Source: DATKMK01 sp035541895 | Lineage (GTDB): Bacteria; Desulfobacterota; Binatia; HRBIN30; JACQVA1 | Assembly: GCA_035541895.1 (NCBI GenBank) | Contig: DATKMK010000089.1 | Span: 1-31,111 of the forward strand | Reading direction: 5' to 3' | Length of the DNA: 31,111 nt | In this document: positions 1-8,160 of the stretch, piece after piece | Numbering within the stretch: position 1 is the stretch's first letter | How the letters are laid out: each line of letters opens with the position of its first letter | The notes under the pieces: generated by a model | What the model was told of the DNA's origin: nothing | Database searches by the model: none | Seen by the model: only the letters and a program-made list of their open reading frames with translations | Position numbers and translations under genes: made by a program

Positions 1-1224
1 CTTGAGCCAGTCGCCCGAGCGGCGTCCGCTCACATAGCGCGAGTCGGCGCGCTTGCCGATGATGCCTTCGAGCCCGTGTTCGGCTGCAGCCTCGAACAAC
101 GCTTGGCCGTCGTGCTCGATGTGATCCGAGAAACGTACGACGCCGGCGGCGGGTAGCAGTCGGTGCAGCAGGTCCTTGCGCGTCGTCAGCGGCAGTCCGC
201 GCAGGTCGTAGCCGGCGACGGCGAGCAGATCGAACACATACAAGAGCGCCGGCACCTCGATGGCCGCACGTGCGACCGTCGCGCGGTTGGTTTGTCCCAG
301 ACGTTGCTGCAAGCGTTCGAACGAACTGACGCCCCGTTCGTTCAGCGCGACCACCTCGCCGTCGATCACAAAGTCGTCGCACGGCAGGTGCGCGACGGCC
401 GCGGCAATCTCGGGGAAGGTGGCGGTGACATCGCGCCCACTGCGTGAGAGCAGACGGACGCCGCTCGATTCGCGCACGGCCAGAGCGCGAATGCCGTCGT
501 ACTTCAACTCGAACACCCAACCGGCGCGCGAGAACGGCTGCGACGAGGTCTCCGCCAGCATCGGCGACAGCGCTGCGCGATCGAGTCGGCGGCGGGTAGC
601 GCCGGCCGCTTTCGCCTGCCGCGCCAGCTCGGCGGTACGGCTCAGACCGTCTCGAAGTTCCTCGACGGTGAGGCCTGACAGAACCGACCCGGGTTGTGCG
701 ACCACCGGTTCAGCCTTCGGCGGCGTGCTCGTCTCGGCTTTCTTGAACAGCAACCAGTCCTTGCCGTCGCCGGCCTTGGTACGCACCAACGCCCAGCGGC
801 CGCGTAACTTGTGTCCGTGCAGTTCGATGTCGAGCTTGCCGCGCTGCAGCGCCTCAACCGGCGTGACCTCGTCGACGCACTCGTAGGTGCCGTTGTCCCA
901 GACGATGACCGCGCCGGCGCCGTAGTTGCCGGCGGGAATCAACCCCTCGAAGTCGGCGTACTCGAGTGGGTGATCCTCCGTCTGCACCGCCAACCGCTTT
1001 TGTTGGGGATCGACCGACGGGCCGCGCGGCACGGCCCAGCTCACCAACGCCCCGTCGATTTCGAGGCGGAAATCCCAGTGCAGACGACGTGCCGCGTGTT
1101 GTTGGATCACGAAACGATACACCGGTCCGGTCGTGGCCGGTCGCGCCTGTACAAATCCGAACGGCTCCGGGGTGCGCGCCGGATCGCGTTTGGCGCGGTA
1201 GTGGTCGAGGGATCGTTCAGGCAT
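1..1224 (-). CDS. ligD: ATP-dependent DNA ligase LigD (NHEJ), 3'-phosphoesterase + ligase domains, C-terminus outside window
   Basis: Seals double-strand breaks in bacterial non-homologous end joining together with Ku. The first 408 codons are visible and the gene runs off the left edge in frame. Residues about 6-150 form the 3'-phosphoesterase domain, with the motif HAARRLHWDFRLE (H43, H49) and TEDHPLEYADFEG. The adenylating ligase domain begins near residue 210, with the nucleotidyl-transferase motif ELKYDG (lysine about 241), followed by VIDGEVV and EGIIGKRADSRYVSGRR near the visible end. The order PE then ligase matches the LigD type known from Pseudomonas; whether a polymerase domain follows cannot be seen. 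The ATG start at 1224 opens with MPERSLDHYRAKRD. It is divergent from ku across 81 bp, so both promoters must lie in that gap; I cannot pick them out with confidence. Confidence 0.93.
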   Translation of the reverse strand, partial: MPERSLDHYRAKRDPARTPEPFGFVQARPATTGPVYRFVIQQHAARRLHWDFRLEIDGALVSWAVPRGPSVDPQQKRLAVQTEDHPLEYADFEGLIPAGNYGAGAVIVWDNGTYECVDEVTPVEALQRGKLDIELHGHKLRGRWALVRTKAGDGKDWLLFKKAETSTPPKAEPVVAQPGSVLSGLTVEELRDGLSRTAELARQAKAAGATRRRLDRAALSPMLAETSSQPFSRAGWVFELKYDGIRALAVRESSGVRLLSRSGRDVTATFPEIAAAVAHLPCDDFVIDGEVVALNERGVSSFERLQQRLGQTNRATVARAAIEVPALLYVFDLLAVAGYDLRGLPLTTRKDLLHRLLPAAGVVRFSDHIEHDGQALFEAAAEHGLEGIIGKRADSRYVSGRRSGDWLK

Positions 1225-1305
1225 CTGTGCGCCCCGAAAGCACTCGCGATTGCATGGGATCAATGTTATGTTCGCGCCCGCGTGTTGTGCAAATAGGAGT
1301 CGACT

Positions 1306-2178
1306 ATGGCTGCCCGCGCCATTGCTTCAGGCACTATTAGCTTCGGACTGGTTTCGGTCCCGGTGAAGCTGTACACCGCCACTCGATCGCAGAGTCTCTC
1401 GTTCAACCTGCTCCATGACGCAGACAAATCGCGCCTGCGCCAACAGTACGTGTGCGCCACCTGCGGCGAGGTGGTCGAGCGTTCGGCGATGGTCAAGGGC
1501 TACGAATACGCCAAGGATCAATACGCTGTCCTCACCGACCAGGAGTTGAAAGCATTGGAGCAGCAGACCGATCAATCTATCGAGATCGAAGAATTCGTCC
1601 CGATCAAGGAAGTTGATCCGGTCTACTTCGAGAAGGCGTATCTCCTCGGCCCGGATAAGGGTGGTCAAAAGGCTTACCGGCTCCTGTGCGAGGCGATGGC
1701 CAAGGCCGGTCGCGGCGCACTCGGTCGGTTCTCGACCCGCGGCAAGCAGCAACTGGTGCTGCTGCGCTTCGCGCAAGGCGGCCTGATGTTGCACGCGCTG
1801 TTTCATGCCGACGAAGTCGCGAGCTTTGCCGAGATCGATCGCGGCGAAGGGGCCACGCTCAAGCCGGGCGAGATCGATCTGGCGATTCAGTTGATCGAGC
1901 AATTGGGCTCCGACGCGTTCGAGCCCGAAAAGTACACGGACGAGTATCGAACGCGCGCGCTCGAACTGATCGAGCGCAAGGTCGCGGGACAAGAAGTGGT
2001 GCTGGCGTCGGCGCAGGCGCCGCGCGCGCAGATCATCGATCTGATGGACGCGTTGAAGGCCAGCCTCGAAGCGAAGCAGAAACCGGCCGCCGCCGCGGCT
2101 GCCGGCGGGTCGAGTCGGCGTCCGCCGCAGGCGAAGGGACGGGTGGTGGCACGAGCGTCGGTCGCCAAGGCGAAATAG
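1306..2178 (+). CDS. ku: Ku protein, DNA-end-binding factor of NHEJ
   Basis: The homodimeric bacterial Ku ring threads onto DNA ends and recruits LigD. The 290-residue protein has the usual length. It begins with the family hallmark GTISFGLVSVPVKLYTAT and HDADKSRLRQQYVC, then has a CxxC pair (YVCATCGEVV) and the central beta-barrel/arm sequence (KAYLLGPDKGG, GRGALGRFSTRGKQQLVLLR). The last 35 or so residues form an Ala/Arg/Lys-rich basic tail, of a kind known in other Ku proteins to help DNA binding. The start ATG has AGGAG about 8 bases upstream. It lies divergent to ligD, the classic two-gene NHEJ arrangement. Confidence 0.96.
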   Translation: MAARAIASGTISFGLVSVPVKLYTATRSQSLSFNLLHDADKSRLRQQYVCATCGEVVERSAMVKGYEYAKDQYAVLTDQELKALEQQTDQSIEIEEFVPIKEVDPVYFEKAYLLGPDKGGQKAYRLLCEAMAKAGRGALGRFSTRGKQQLVLLRFAQGGLMLHALFHADEVASFAEIDRGEGATLKPGEIDLAIQLIEQLGSDAFEPEKYTDEYRTRALELIERKVAGQEVVLASAQAPRAQIIDLMDALKASLEAKQKPAAAAAAGGSSRRPPQAKGRVVARASVAKAK

Positions 2179-2224
2179 CCGCCGCAACCGCTCGCGTCCC
2201 ACGCCGCGGCCGTCGTTCGATTTC

Positions 2225-3115
2225 ATGGTAACGCCTCGAGCCCGTCCCGCGATACCCGCTGGTCACCGGACTTCACGAACCTTTCGCACTGCCGATGTCG
2301 CCCGCGTGTTGCGGGTCACGCCGCGGCGGGTGCGCGCGTTCGTTCATCTGGGTCTTTGTCGACCGGGCCGGCGCGGGCGGACGTTCGAGTTCTCTTTCCA
2401 GGACCTGGTGCTGCTGCGCGCGGCACACGGCTTGTTGCAGGCGCGCGTTCCTTCCGGTCGGGTTCGACGCGCGCTGCGGGAGTTGATCCGGCAGCTCCCG
2501 CCGGATCGCCCGTTGTCGGGCGTACGCATCTATGCCGACGGGCGCCAGGTGGTGGTGCGCGAAGGCCAGACTGCGTGGCAGCCCGACAGCGGCCAAGCCG
2601 TCTTCACGTTTGCGGTCGATGATCTCGCGCGCAAGACCGCCGTGGTGCTGCCGGTTCCGAAACGCCCGTCCCGCCCGTCTCCGCCGCACATCGAAGCGGT
2701 GCGCACCGCTGCCGGCTGGTTCGAGCGGGCGGTGGCGCTGGAGTTGGTCGATCCACTCGCCGCGCAGACCGCGTATCGCCGCGCGCTCCAACTCGATCCC
2801 GATTTGAGCGACGCCTACATCAATCTCGGCCGCTTGCTGCACGAGGCCGGCGATTCGGCGGGAGCCATGCGACTCTACCGCGAGGCGCTGACGCGCTCAC
2901 CCGACGACCCGATCGCTCACTATGATTTGGCGCTGGCGCTCGAAGATCAGGGTGAGATGACCGCCGCGAGTAGCGAATATCATCGCGCGATCGAACTCGA
3001 CGGCGAGTTCGCCGACGCCCATTTCAACCTTGGCCGATTGCTCGACCGGCTCGGGCAACGATCGCAGGCGATGCGCCACTTGCTGGCCTACAAGCAGCTC
3101 ACCGAGACGAAGTAA
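2225..3115 (+). CDS. MerR-like HTH domain fused to TPR repeats, putative regulator
   Basis: This 296-residue protein starts with a winged-helix region of MerR type (about residues 19-90: FRTADVARVLRVTPRRVRAF, then a segment resembling FSFQDLVLLRAA, as in MerR helices after the wing). A beta-rich linker follows (about 98-145). Residues about 160-290 are at least three tetratricopeptide repeats (AYINLGRLLHEAGDSAGAM, AHYDLALALEDQGEMTAA, AHFNLGRLLDRLGQRSQAM). The gene begins 46 bp after ku on the same strand and may be co-transcribed. Function is not known. The fold suggests a DNA-binding protein whose TPR part binds a partner or an inducer protein rather than a small molecule. Its 3' end overlaps the convergent subtilase gene by 17 bp. 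Confidence 0.8.
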   Translation: MVTPRARPAIPAGHRTSRTFRTADVARVLRVTPRRVRAFVHLGLCRPGRRGRTFEFSFQDLVLLRAAHGLLQARVPSGRVRRALRELIRQLPPDRPLSGVRIYADGRQVVVREGQTAWQPDSGQAVFTFAVDDLARKTAVVLPVPKRPSRPSPPHIEAVRTAAGWFERAVALELVDPLAAQTAYRRALQLDPDLSDAYINLGRLLHEAGDSAGAMRLYREALTRSPDDPIAHYDLALALEDQGEMTAASSEYHRAIELDGEFADAHFNLGRLLDRLGQRSQAMRHLLAYKQLTETK

Positions 3116-4874
3116 CTGGCGACGGCAGACAGACGAAGCGAGCGTGATCGACGTCGCGCCGGTCGCGAGTCTCAGCGGTGACGTGCATCGCGCGCAGGCC
3201 GCGGCCGCGCGGGCCGATCGGAACGGTCAACGCGATCGGCAGCGAGCACACCTGTTCACCAACGATGGGCGTCGGGGGGAGCGCGTCGAGCGTGGCTGCC
3301 GCGTTGCCGGCATCGATGCCGTCGGGTGCGTTGGGGCGCGGCGTGTAGAGTGTGACGCGGGTGATCGGATCGTTGGTGCGACAATACGGGATGCTGCCGT
3401 CCGGCACGTTGAAGCAGAGCGACAGGTTGAAAGTGCACTGCCCGGGCACGCTGTCGTGGTCGCATGCCGGGTCCCCATCGTGGCACACGGCGTCGACGCG
3501 CGCGCGGGTGTCGACGATGCTGCGCGGTGTGATGCGCCACTCGACCAGGCAGTCCGACAAGTAGCTGCCGCCGCCGCGCACCAGGGGCGCAGCGAACTGC
3601 GCGGCGGCGTACGCCGCCAACGCGTCGACGCGTGGAAACGCGAGCTGGTTGCGGCTGTCGGTGATCGGTTTGCCGGTCGTGCGCATGATGCTGGCCACTT
3701 GATCGGCAGTCAGGTCCGGTTGAGCGTCCCAGAGCAACGCGGCCACGCCGGTCGCGTGTGGGGTCGCCATCGACGTGCCGCTCAGCACTGCCGTCGATGC
3801 GTTCGGCGCGGTCGAACGAATCGACACGCCGGGAGCGAACAGCGCGAGCTGTGCATCGCCGTTGCTGAACCTCGCGACTGCATCGTCATGATCGACCGCG
3901 CCGACGCCCAGAGCCGAGCTGATGCACGCGGGTGCGGCCATCATCGTGGCGGTGCCGCTGTTGCCGGACGCCGCGAATACCAACGTGCCCTGCGCTCGCA
4001 ACGTGTCGATGATTTGCTTGAACAGCACGTTGATCGCATCGTCATTGTCGCAGCTCCCCGCGAAGAGGCTATCGGTGACCAGACTCATATTGACTGCGTG
4101 CACGTCGGGGCGATTCGCCGCCAGCCAGTCGAGTGCCGCGATCCAGTCTTCGACGGCGCCGCGTCCGTTGTTGTCGAGCACGCGGATCGCGACGACGTCG
4201 GCTCCCGGAGCCACGCCGACGTCGGCGATGTGATTGGTGCCTTGTGAGACGATGATGCCCGTAACGTGCGTGCCGTGAATGATGGCGGTGCCGGTCGCGC
4301 TGCCGGTCCCCGACAGGCGCGTCACGTTGCCCGGGCAACACGCCGACGCGCAGAAACACTCCTCGGCAACGATGTGTCCGGCGAGATCCGGATGGGCCGT
4401 GTCGACGGCGGTATCGAGCACTGCGACCGTGACGCCACGCCCGTCGATGCCGAGTCCGTGCACGGTGTCGGCATTGATCTGCGGGACGCTATTGGCCAGC
4501 GCCGCCGACCCTTGCGCACTCTCGTCGATGCGCAAGACGTCGGCCTGGTTGGCCAGCGCGGCGAGTCCGGCGCGCGACACTGTCGCGCTGAAGCCGCTGG
4601 CGTTGACGTACTGATGGCGAACCACGACGTCGTCCGGTTGGGTTGCCGCCAGCACACCGCGGAGCACATTGGCGCGCCGCTGTGCGATATGGGTCCGGCG
4701 GGCGGCGAGATCGGCGGCGCGCGTCGCGCGCGGCGGCTGCTGCAGCAGCACGACCACGTCGACGCGATCGCCGGAGGCGACCCGCTCCAGCACGCGAGGA
4801 GCGACCCGTCCGTCCGCGATCGTGACCGTGGTGGAGCACGTCAACGCGATTGCCGCCAGCGACTGCAAAAGCAT
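3099..4874 (-). CDS. Secreted subtilisin-like serine protease (peptidase S8) with Cys-rich C-terminal domain
   Basis: Exported endopeptidase of 591 residues. The N-terminus (LLQSLAAIALTC and onward) looks like a Sec signal peptide. An inhibitor/propeptide-like region covers about residues 25-120 (VVVLLQQPPRA ... RAGLAALANQADVLRID). The catalytic domain has Asp154 (VAVLDTAVD), His200 (HGTHVTGI), the oxyanion Asn305 (AASGNSG) and Ser368 (SGTSMATPHATG), so it should be active. Residues about 440-585 form a separate domain with eight cysteines, including CHDGDPACD and CTFNLSLC, probably disulfide-bonded. The ATG at 4874 is chosen because it gives the signal peptide directly. The frame stays open far upstream, but that part is antisense to the next gene. 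It is divergent from the GGT-like gene (81 bp gap) and convergent with the TPR gene. Confidence 0.92.
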   Translation of the reverse strand: MLLQSLAAIALTCSTTVTIADGRVAPRVLERVASGDRVDVVVLLQQPPRATRAADLAARRTHIAQRRANVLRGVLAATQPDDVVVRHQYVNASGFSATVSRAGLAALANQADVLRIDESAQGSAALANSVPQINADTVHGLGIDGRGVTVAVLDTAVDTAHPDLAGHIVAEECFCASACCPGNVTRLSGTGSATGTAIIHGTHVTGIIVSQGTNHIADVGVAPGADVVAIRVLDNNGRGAVEDWIAALDWLAANRPDVHAVNMSLVTDSLFAGSCDNDDAINVLFKQIIDTLRAQGTLVFAASGNSGTATMMAAPACISSALGVGAVDHDDAVARFSNGDAQLALFAPGVSIRSTAPNASTAVLSGTSMATPHATGVAALLWDAQPDLTADQVASIMRTTGKPITDSRNQLAFPRVDALAAYAAAQFAAPLVRGGGSYLSDCLVEWRITPRSIVDTRARVDAVCHDGDPACDHDSVPGQCTFNLSLCFNVPDGSIPYCRTNDPITRVTLYTPRPNAPDGIDAGNAAATLDALPPTPIVGEQVCSLPIALTVPIGPRGRGLRAMHVTAETRDRRDVDHARFVCLPSPVTSSR

Positions 4875-4955
4875 CCGGTCATTAGACGTGCCGTTCCCGA
4901 GATGGTCAAGCCCATTCTTGACAATGCGCATGCGCGTGCGCGAGTACGGGTGTGC

Positions 4956-6587
4956 ATGTTCACGACGCGACGCAGCAACGCGGAGGGATTTCGCAGCCAG
5001 CGCTCGATGGTCATGGGGCCCAGCGGCATGGTCTGCACGAGCCAGGCATTGGCGTCGACGGCAGGGATGCAGGTGCTGCAGCGCGGCGGCAACGCGATCG
5101 ATGCCGCGATCTGTGCGGCGGCGGTCCTCGGCGTCGTCGAGCCGTTCTCGACCGGCATTGGTGGCGACTGCTTCATGCTGATCTGGCATGGCAACGACCA
5201 ACGGCTCTTCGGATTGAATGGGAGCGGCCGCGCGCCGCTGGGTGCAACGGTGGACTCGATTCGCGCGCGCGGTGGCGAGGCGATGCCGATGCACGGGATG
5301 ATGCCGGTGACGGTCCCGGGCGCAGTCCACGCGTGGTGCAGCGCGCTGGAACGATTCGGAACGCAGTCGCTTGCAGCCGTGCTTGAGCCTGCGATCCACT
5401 ATGCCGCGGACGGATTTCCCGTCACCGAGATCATCAGCTATCAGTGGAACCTCATCGTGTCGGCCGGAGTCTTGAGCCATCCCGACGCGTTGCGAACCTT
5501 CGCCACTGACGGCCGCGCGCCGCGCTTGGGAGAGATCTTCCGGATGCCGGCGCTCGCCGGCAGCCTCCGGCGACTCGCGATCGGCGGCGCCGACGAATTC
5601 TATCGCGGCGCACTGGCAGAAGAGCTGGTGGCCTTCGCCCGCAGCAACGGCGGGCTGCACACGCGCGCCGACTTCGCCGCGCATGCGTCCGAATGGGTCG
5701 AGCCGATCGCAACCGCGTATCGCGGCTACACGCTGTGCGAGATTCCACCCAACGGTCAGGGACTGACGGCGCTGATCGCACTCAATATCTTGGAGCAATT
5801 CGACCTGTCGTCGCTGCCGCTTGGATCGCCGGATTGCCTGCACCTGCGCATCGAGGCGATCAAGCTGGCCTTCGCCGACCGGAATCGCTACATCGCCGAT
5901 CCCGCGCACGTGCCCGTGCCGACGGACGCGTTGCTGTCGAAGGAGTATGCGCGTCGCCGCGCGGCGTTGATCGACCCGCAGCGGGCCTTGCCGGTGGTGC
6001 AGCCGGGCCTCGTGCCGGTAGGCACCGACACGGTCTATCTCACCACCGCCGATCGCGAGGGCAACGTCGTGTCGCTGATCAACAGTCTCTTCATGCCGTT
6101 CGGATCGGGAATGGTTGCGGGCGATACCGGCATCGTGTTCCACAACCGCGGCTACGGGTTCTCGCTCGATCCAGCGCACCCCAATTGCATTGCACCGGGC
6201 AAGCGTCCGTTTCACACCATCATTCCAGCGATGCTGTTGAAGGAGCATCGGCCGATCGTGTCGTTCGGGGTCATGGGCGGCGACGTCCAAGCACAAGGGC
6301 ACGTCCAAGTCGTGTCCAACATGGTCGACTACGGCTGCAACATTCAGGAGGCGCTCGACTTCCCCCGGTTCAACTATCTCGACGGGATCAACGTCGCGAT
6401 CGAAGACGACTACGAGAGCGCGACGCGCACCGAGCTGACGCGGCGCGGCCACGCGGTGCTCGGCGAATCGGCGGCGCTGCTGCGGGGCGGATTCGGCGGC
6501 GGTCAAGGCATCATGATTGATCCGGCAACCGGTGCGTACTGGGGCGGGTCCGATCGTCGCAAGGACGGAAGCGCGATCGGATTCTGA
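4956..6587 (+). CDS. Gamma-glutamyltransferase family protein (Ntn hydrolase)
   Basis: Family of gamma-glutamyltranspeptidases/acylases that self-cleave into two subunits at a Thr and transfer or hydrolyse gamma-glutamyl groups (glutathione and related substrates). The 543 residues begin GPSGMVCTSQALASTAG and QVLQRGGNAIDAAI, the typical N-terminal block, with GIGGDCFMLIW after it. The small-subunit start is at GTDTVYLTTADREGN, with the likely nucleophile Thr359, then NSLFMPFGSG and FHNRGYGFSLD. The usual second Thr of the TTHxSV motif is Val here. The terminal motif GGFGGGQGIMIDP is of the YwrD-like cytosolic type; no signal peptide is apparent. The ATG at 4956 follows an in-frame GTG at 4950; neither has a clear ribosome site. 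The true substrate cannot be told from sequence. Confidence 0.9.
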   Translation: MFTTRRSNAEGFRSQRSMVMGPSGMVCTSQALASTAGMQVLQRGGNAIDAAICAAAVLGVVEPFSTGIGGDCFMLIWHGNDQRLFGLNGSGRAPLGATVDSIRARGGEAMPMHGMMPVTVPGAVHAWCSALERFGTQSLAAVLEPAIHYAADGFPVTEIISYQWNLIVSAGVLSHPDALRTFATDGRAPRLGEIFRMPALAGSLRRLAIGGADEFYRGALAEELVAFARSNGGLHTRADFAAHASEWVEPIATAYRGYTLCEIPPNGQGLTALIALNILEQFDLSSLPLGSPDCLHLRIEAIKLAFADRNRYIADPAHVPVPTDALLSKEYARRRAALIDPQRALPVVQPGLVPVGTDTVYLTTADREGNVVSLINSLFMPFGSGMVAGDTGIVFHNRGYGFSLDPAHPNCIAPGKRPFHTIIPAMLLKEHRPIVSFGVMGGDVQAQGHVQVVSNMVDYGCNIQEALDFPRFNYLDGINVAIEDDYESATRTELTRRGHAVLGESAALLRGGFGGGQGIMIDPATGAYWGGSDRRKDGSAIGF

Positions 6588-6623
6588 CCCGCGCGAGCCG
6601 CGCACGCGGCAATCGGCATGTGA

Positions 6624-6643
6624 GGTGACAGGTCGGCGTCACC
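6624..6643 (+). terminator. Weak stem-loop downstream of the GGT-like gene
   Basis: GGTGAC pairs with GTCACC around an 8-nt loop, followed by AATTTGCGTTT. It lies 36 bp after the stop codon, which fits a terminator, but the 6-bp stem and the interrupted T-rich tail make it weak. Confidence 0.3.
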
Positions 6644-6870
6644 AATTTGCGTTTCTGGACAGTGGGTAATGCGCCAATGGCGCTTGGCGAATTGTGTGGC
6701 GCAGTGCGAGTGTCGTTGGTGGTCTGCGAGCGGGAGGCGACTTCGAATCCGAGCGTGGCACCGGCGTTGCACATGAGCAGGCAACGATGCCACGCCGGCG
6801 ACACAAAGTTCTCGCGGTCGACCTGATCCCACCTGCGTTCTGCGTCACCGTGAGGCGAGAAGTCGCGGGC

Positions 6871-7092
6871 ATGTCGACGCGCCTTCTGCAGTACGCCGGA
6901 GATCCCGCCGACGACCAGCTCGACATGCTCATCGAGCAGGTCGCGCATCTAGTGAGCATGAACCGTCATGACACACACGTTGAGGTGGTGATCGGTGGCG
7001 GCCGGGAAGCCCCCAAGTTGACGCGTCTGACCGATGCGCTGATCATGCTCCAGCGCGTGGCGCGCGACCACGTGAGTTGGACCATCCACTAG
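6871..7092 (+). CDS. Doubtful small hypothetical protein
   Basis: A 73-residue frame beginning MSTRLLQYAGDPADDQLDML and ending in a mixed amphipathic stretch (LTRLTDALIMLQRVARDH). It has no recognisable family, no good ribosome site and no hydrophobic segment. Composition is more protein-like than the surrounding sequence, and the same frame extends upstream to 6694 from alternative starts. It might be a real orphan gene or chance. Confidence 0.3.
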   Translation: MSTRLLQYAGDPADDQLDMLIEQVAHLVSMNRHDTHVEVVIGGGREAPKLTRLTDALIMLQRVARDHVSWTIH

Positions 7093-7149
7093 ACGCCGCG
7101 TGGGCGGCGCTTGCGCGCGCCGTGGCGATCCGATACTCGGCACAGCTCC

Positions 7150-8157
7150 ATGAGCACCCCGTCGGAATTTCATGTGGGAGCGGTGCGCGTGTCGCCGAAC
7201 GCGATCCTGGCGCCGATGTCGGGGATCACCGATTCCGTGTTTCGACGCGCGGTCAAGGAGGCCAATCCGGGTGCAGTTGGACTGGTGGTGACCGAGCTGA
7301 TCAGCATCGAAGCGCTCAGCCGGCGCGACGAGAAGTCGCTGCGGATGCTGCGATCTGCGGCCATCGAACAACCGCTATCGATCCAGTTGTTCGGGGCCGA
7401 TCCTGATCGCATGGCCGAGGCGGCGCGCTTGGCCGCAGATTGCGGAGCCGCCGTCATCGACATCAATTGCGGCTGTCCGGTGCCGAAGGTGGTCAAGCGC
7501 GGCGGCGGCGCCGAGTTGATGCGGCAGTCGACTGTGCTGGCGAAGATGCTGCGGGCGATTCGCCGGGCGGTTGCGCTCCCGGTCACGGTGAAGATTCGCG
7601 CCGGGTGGGACGAGTCGTTGCGCAACGCGGTCGAGGTTGCGCGAATGGTGCAAGCCGAAGGCGCCGCGATGGTGGCGGTGCACGGACGCACGCGGGTGCA
7701 ACTGTACAGCGGCGTCAGCGACTGGAATTTGATCGCCGCGGTCAAGGCCGCCGTGCGCATTCCGGTGGTGGGTAGCGGTGACATTGATTCCGCGCACACC
7801 GCGCTGCGGCGCATGCACGAGACCGGTGTCGACGGCGTCATGATCGGCCGCGGGGCGCTGACGAATCCCTGGATGTTTCAGCAGCTCGCGGCGCTACGAG
7901 CCGGTCGAGTCGTGACGCCGCCGGCCGAGCGCGAGGTCTGGCAGCTCATTGCGAATCTGATCGAGCGATTGGCGAGCGAAGTGCACCCGGCGGCGGCACT
8001 CGGGCGCGGTCGGGGGCTGGTGTGTCGGATGACGCGCGGCTTGCCGTACAGCGCGGCGCTGCGCGAGATGATCACGCGTGCACCCTCGCTCGACGCGATG
8101 CTGCAACTGGTGCGGGAGCGCGCCGCCGACGGCTCGCCGCTGTCCGCGGCTGCGTAA
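7150..8157 (+). CDS. dusB: tRNA-dihydrouridine synthase (DusB type)
   Basis: Flavoenzyme reducing specific uridines in the tRNA D-loop to dihydrouridine with NAD(P)H. The 335-residue TIM-barrel protein has LAPMSGITDSVFR at the N-terminus (FMN phosphate side), SIQLFGADPDRM, the catalytic-loop motif DINCGCPVPKVVKRGGG with active-site Cys109, VTVKIRAGWD, VHGRTRVQLYSG, VVGSGDI and GVMIGRGALTNPW. These match bacterial DusB. The ATG at 7150 puts the first conserved strand about 20 residues in; an in-frame start at 7111 would add 13 residues without homology. It ends 3 bp from the convergent bufferin operon, with no room for separate terminators. Confidence 0.95.
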   Translation: MSTPSEFHVGAVRVSPNAILAPMSGITDSVFRRAVKEANPGAVGLVVTELISIEALSRRDEKSLRMLRSAAIEQPLSIQLFGADPDRMAEAARLAADCGAAVIDINCGCPVPKVVKRGGGAELMRQSTVLAKMLRAIRRAVALPVTVKIRAGWDESLRNAVEVARMVQAEGAAMVAVHGRTRVQLYSGVSDWNLIAAVKAAVRIPVVGSGDIDSAHTALRRMHETGVDGVMIGRGALTNPWMFQQLAALRAGRVVTPPAEREVWQLIANLIERLASEVHPAAALGRGRGLVCRMTRGLPYSAALREMITRAPSLDAMLQLVRERAADGSPLSAAA

Positions 8158-8160
8158 GCG

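Larger units (their letters stand above)
6588..7149. other. 562-bp gap between the GGT-like gene and dusB
   Basis: No recognisable gene fills this stretch. It holds a small hairpin just after the GGT-like gene (6624-6643), a 13-bp palindrome GCGCCAATGGCGC near 6671, and a doubtful small reading frame at 6871-7092. No tRNA or known riboswitch motif was seen. Confidence 0.5.

Noticed and set aside
1225..1305. Equal 81-bp divergent spacers at ligD/ku and subtilase/GGT (4875-4955)
   Set aside because: Sequences are unrelated, so the equal length is coincidence.
1327..2226. 299-codon minus-strand open frame
   Set aside because: It is exactly antisense to ku and has no recognisable family.
4266..4955. 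Upstream extension of the GGT-like frame
   Set aside because: It is antisense to the subtilase catalytic domain and low complexity; family homology begins after 4956.
4875..6605. Minus-strand extension of the subtilase frame up to 6605
   Set aside because: It is antisense to the well-supported GGT-like gene, is Arg/His-rich without homology, and a signal peptide starts at 4874.
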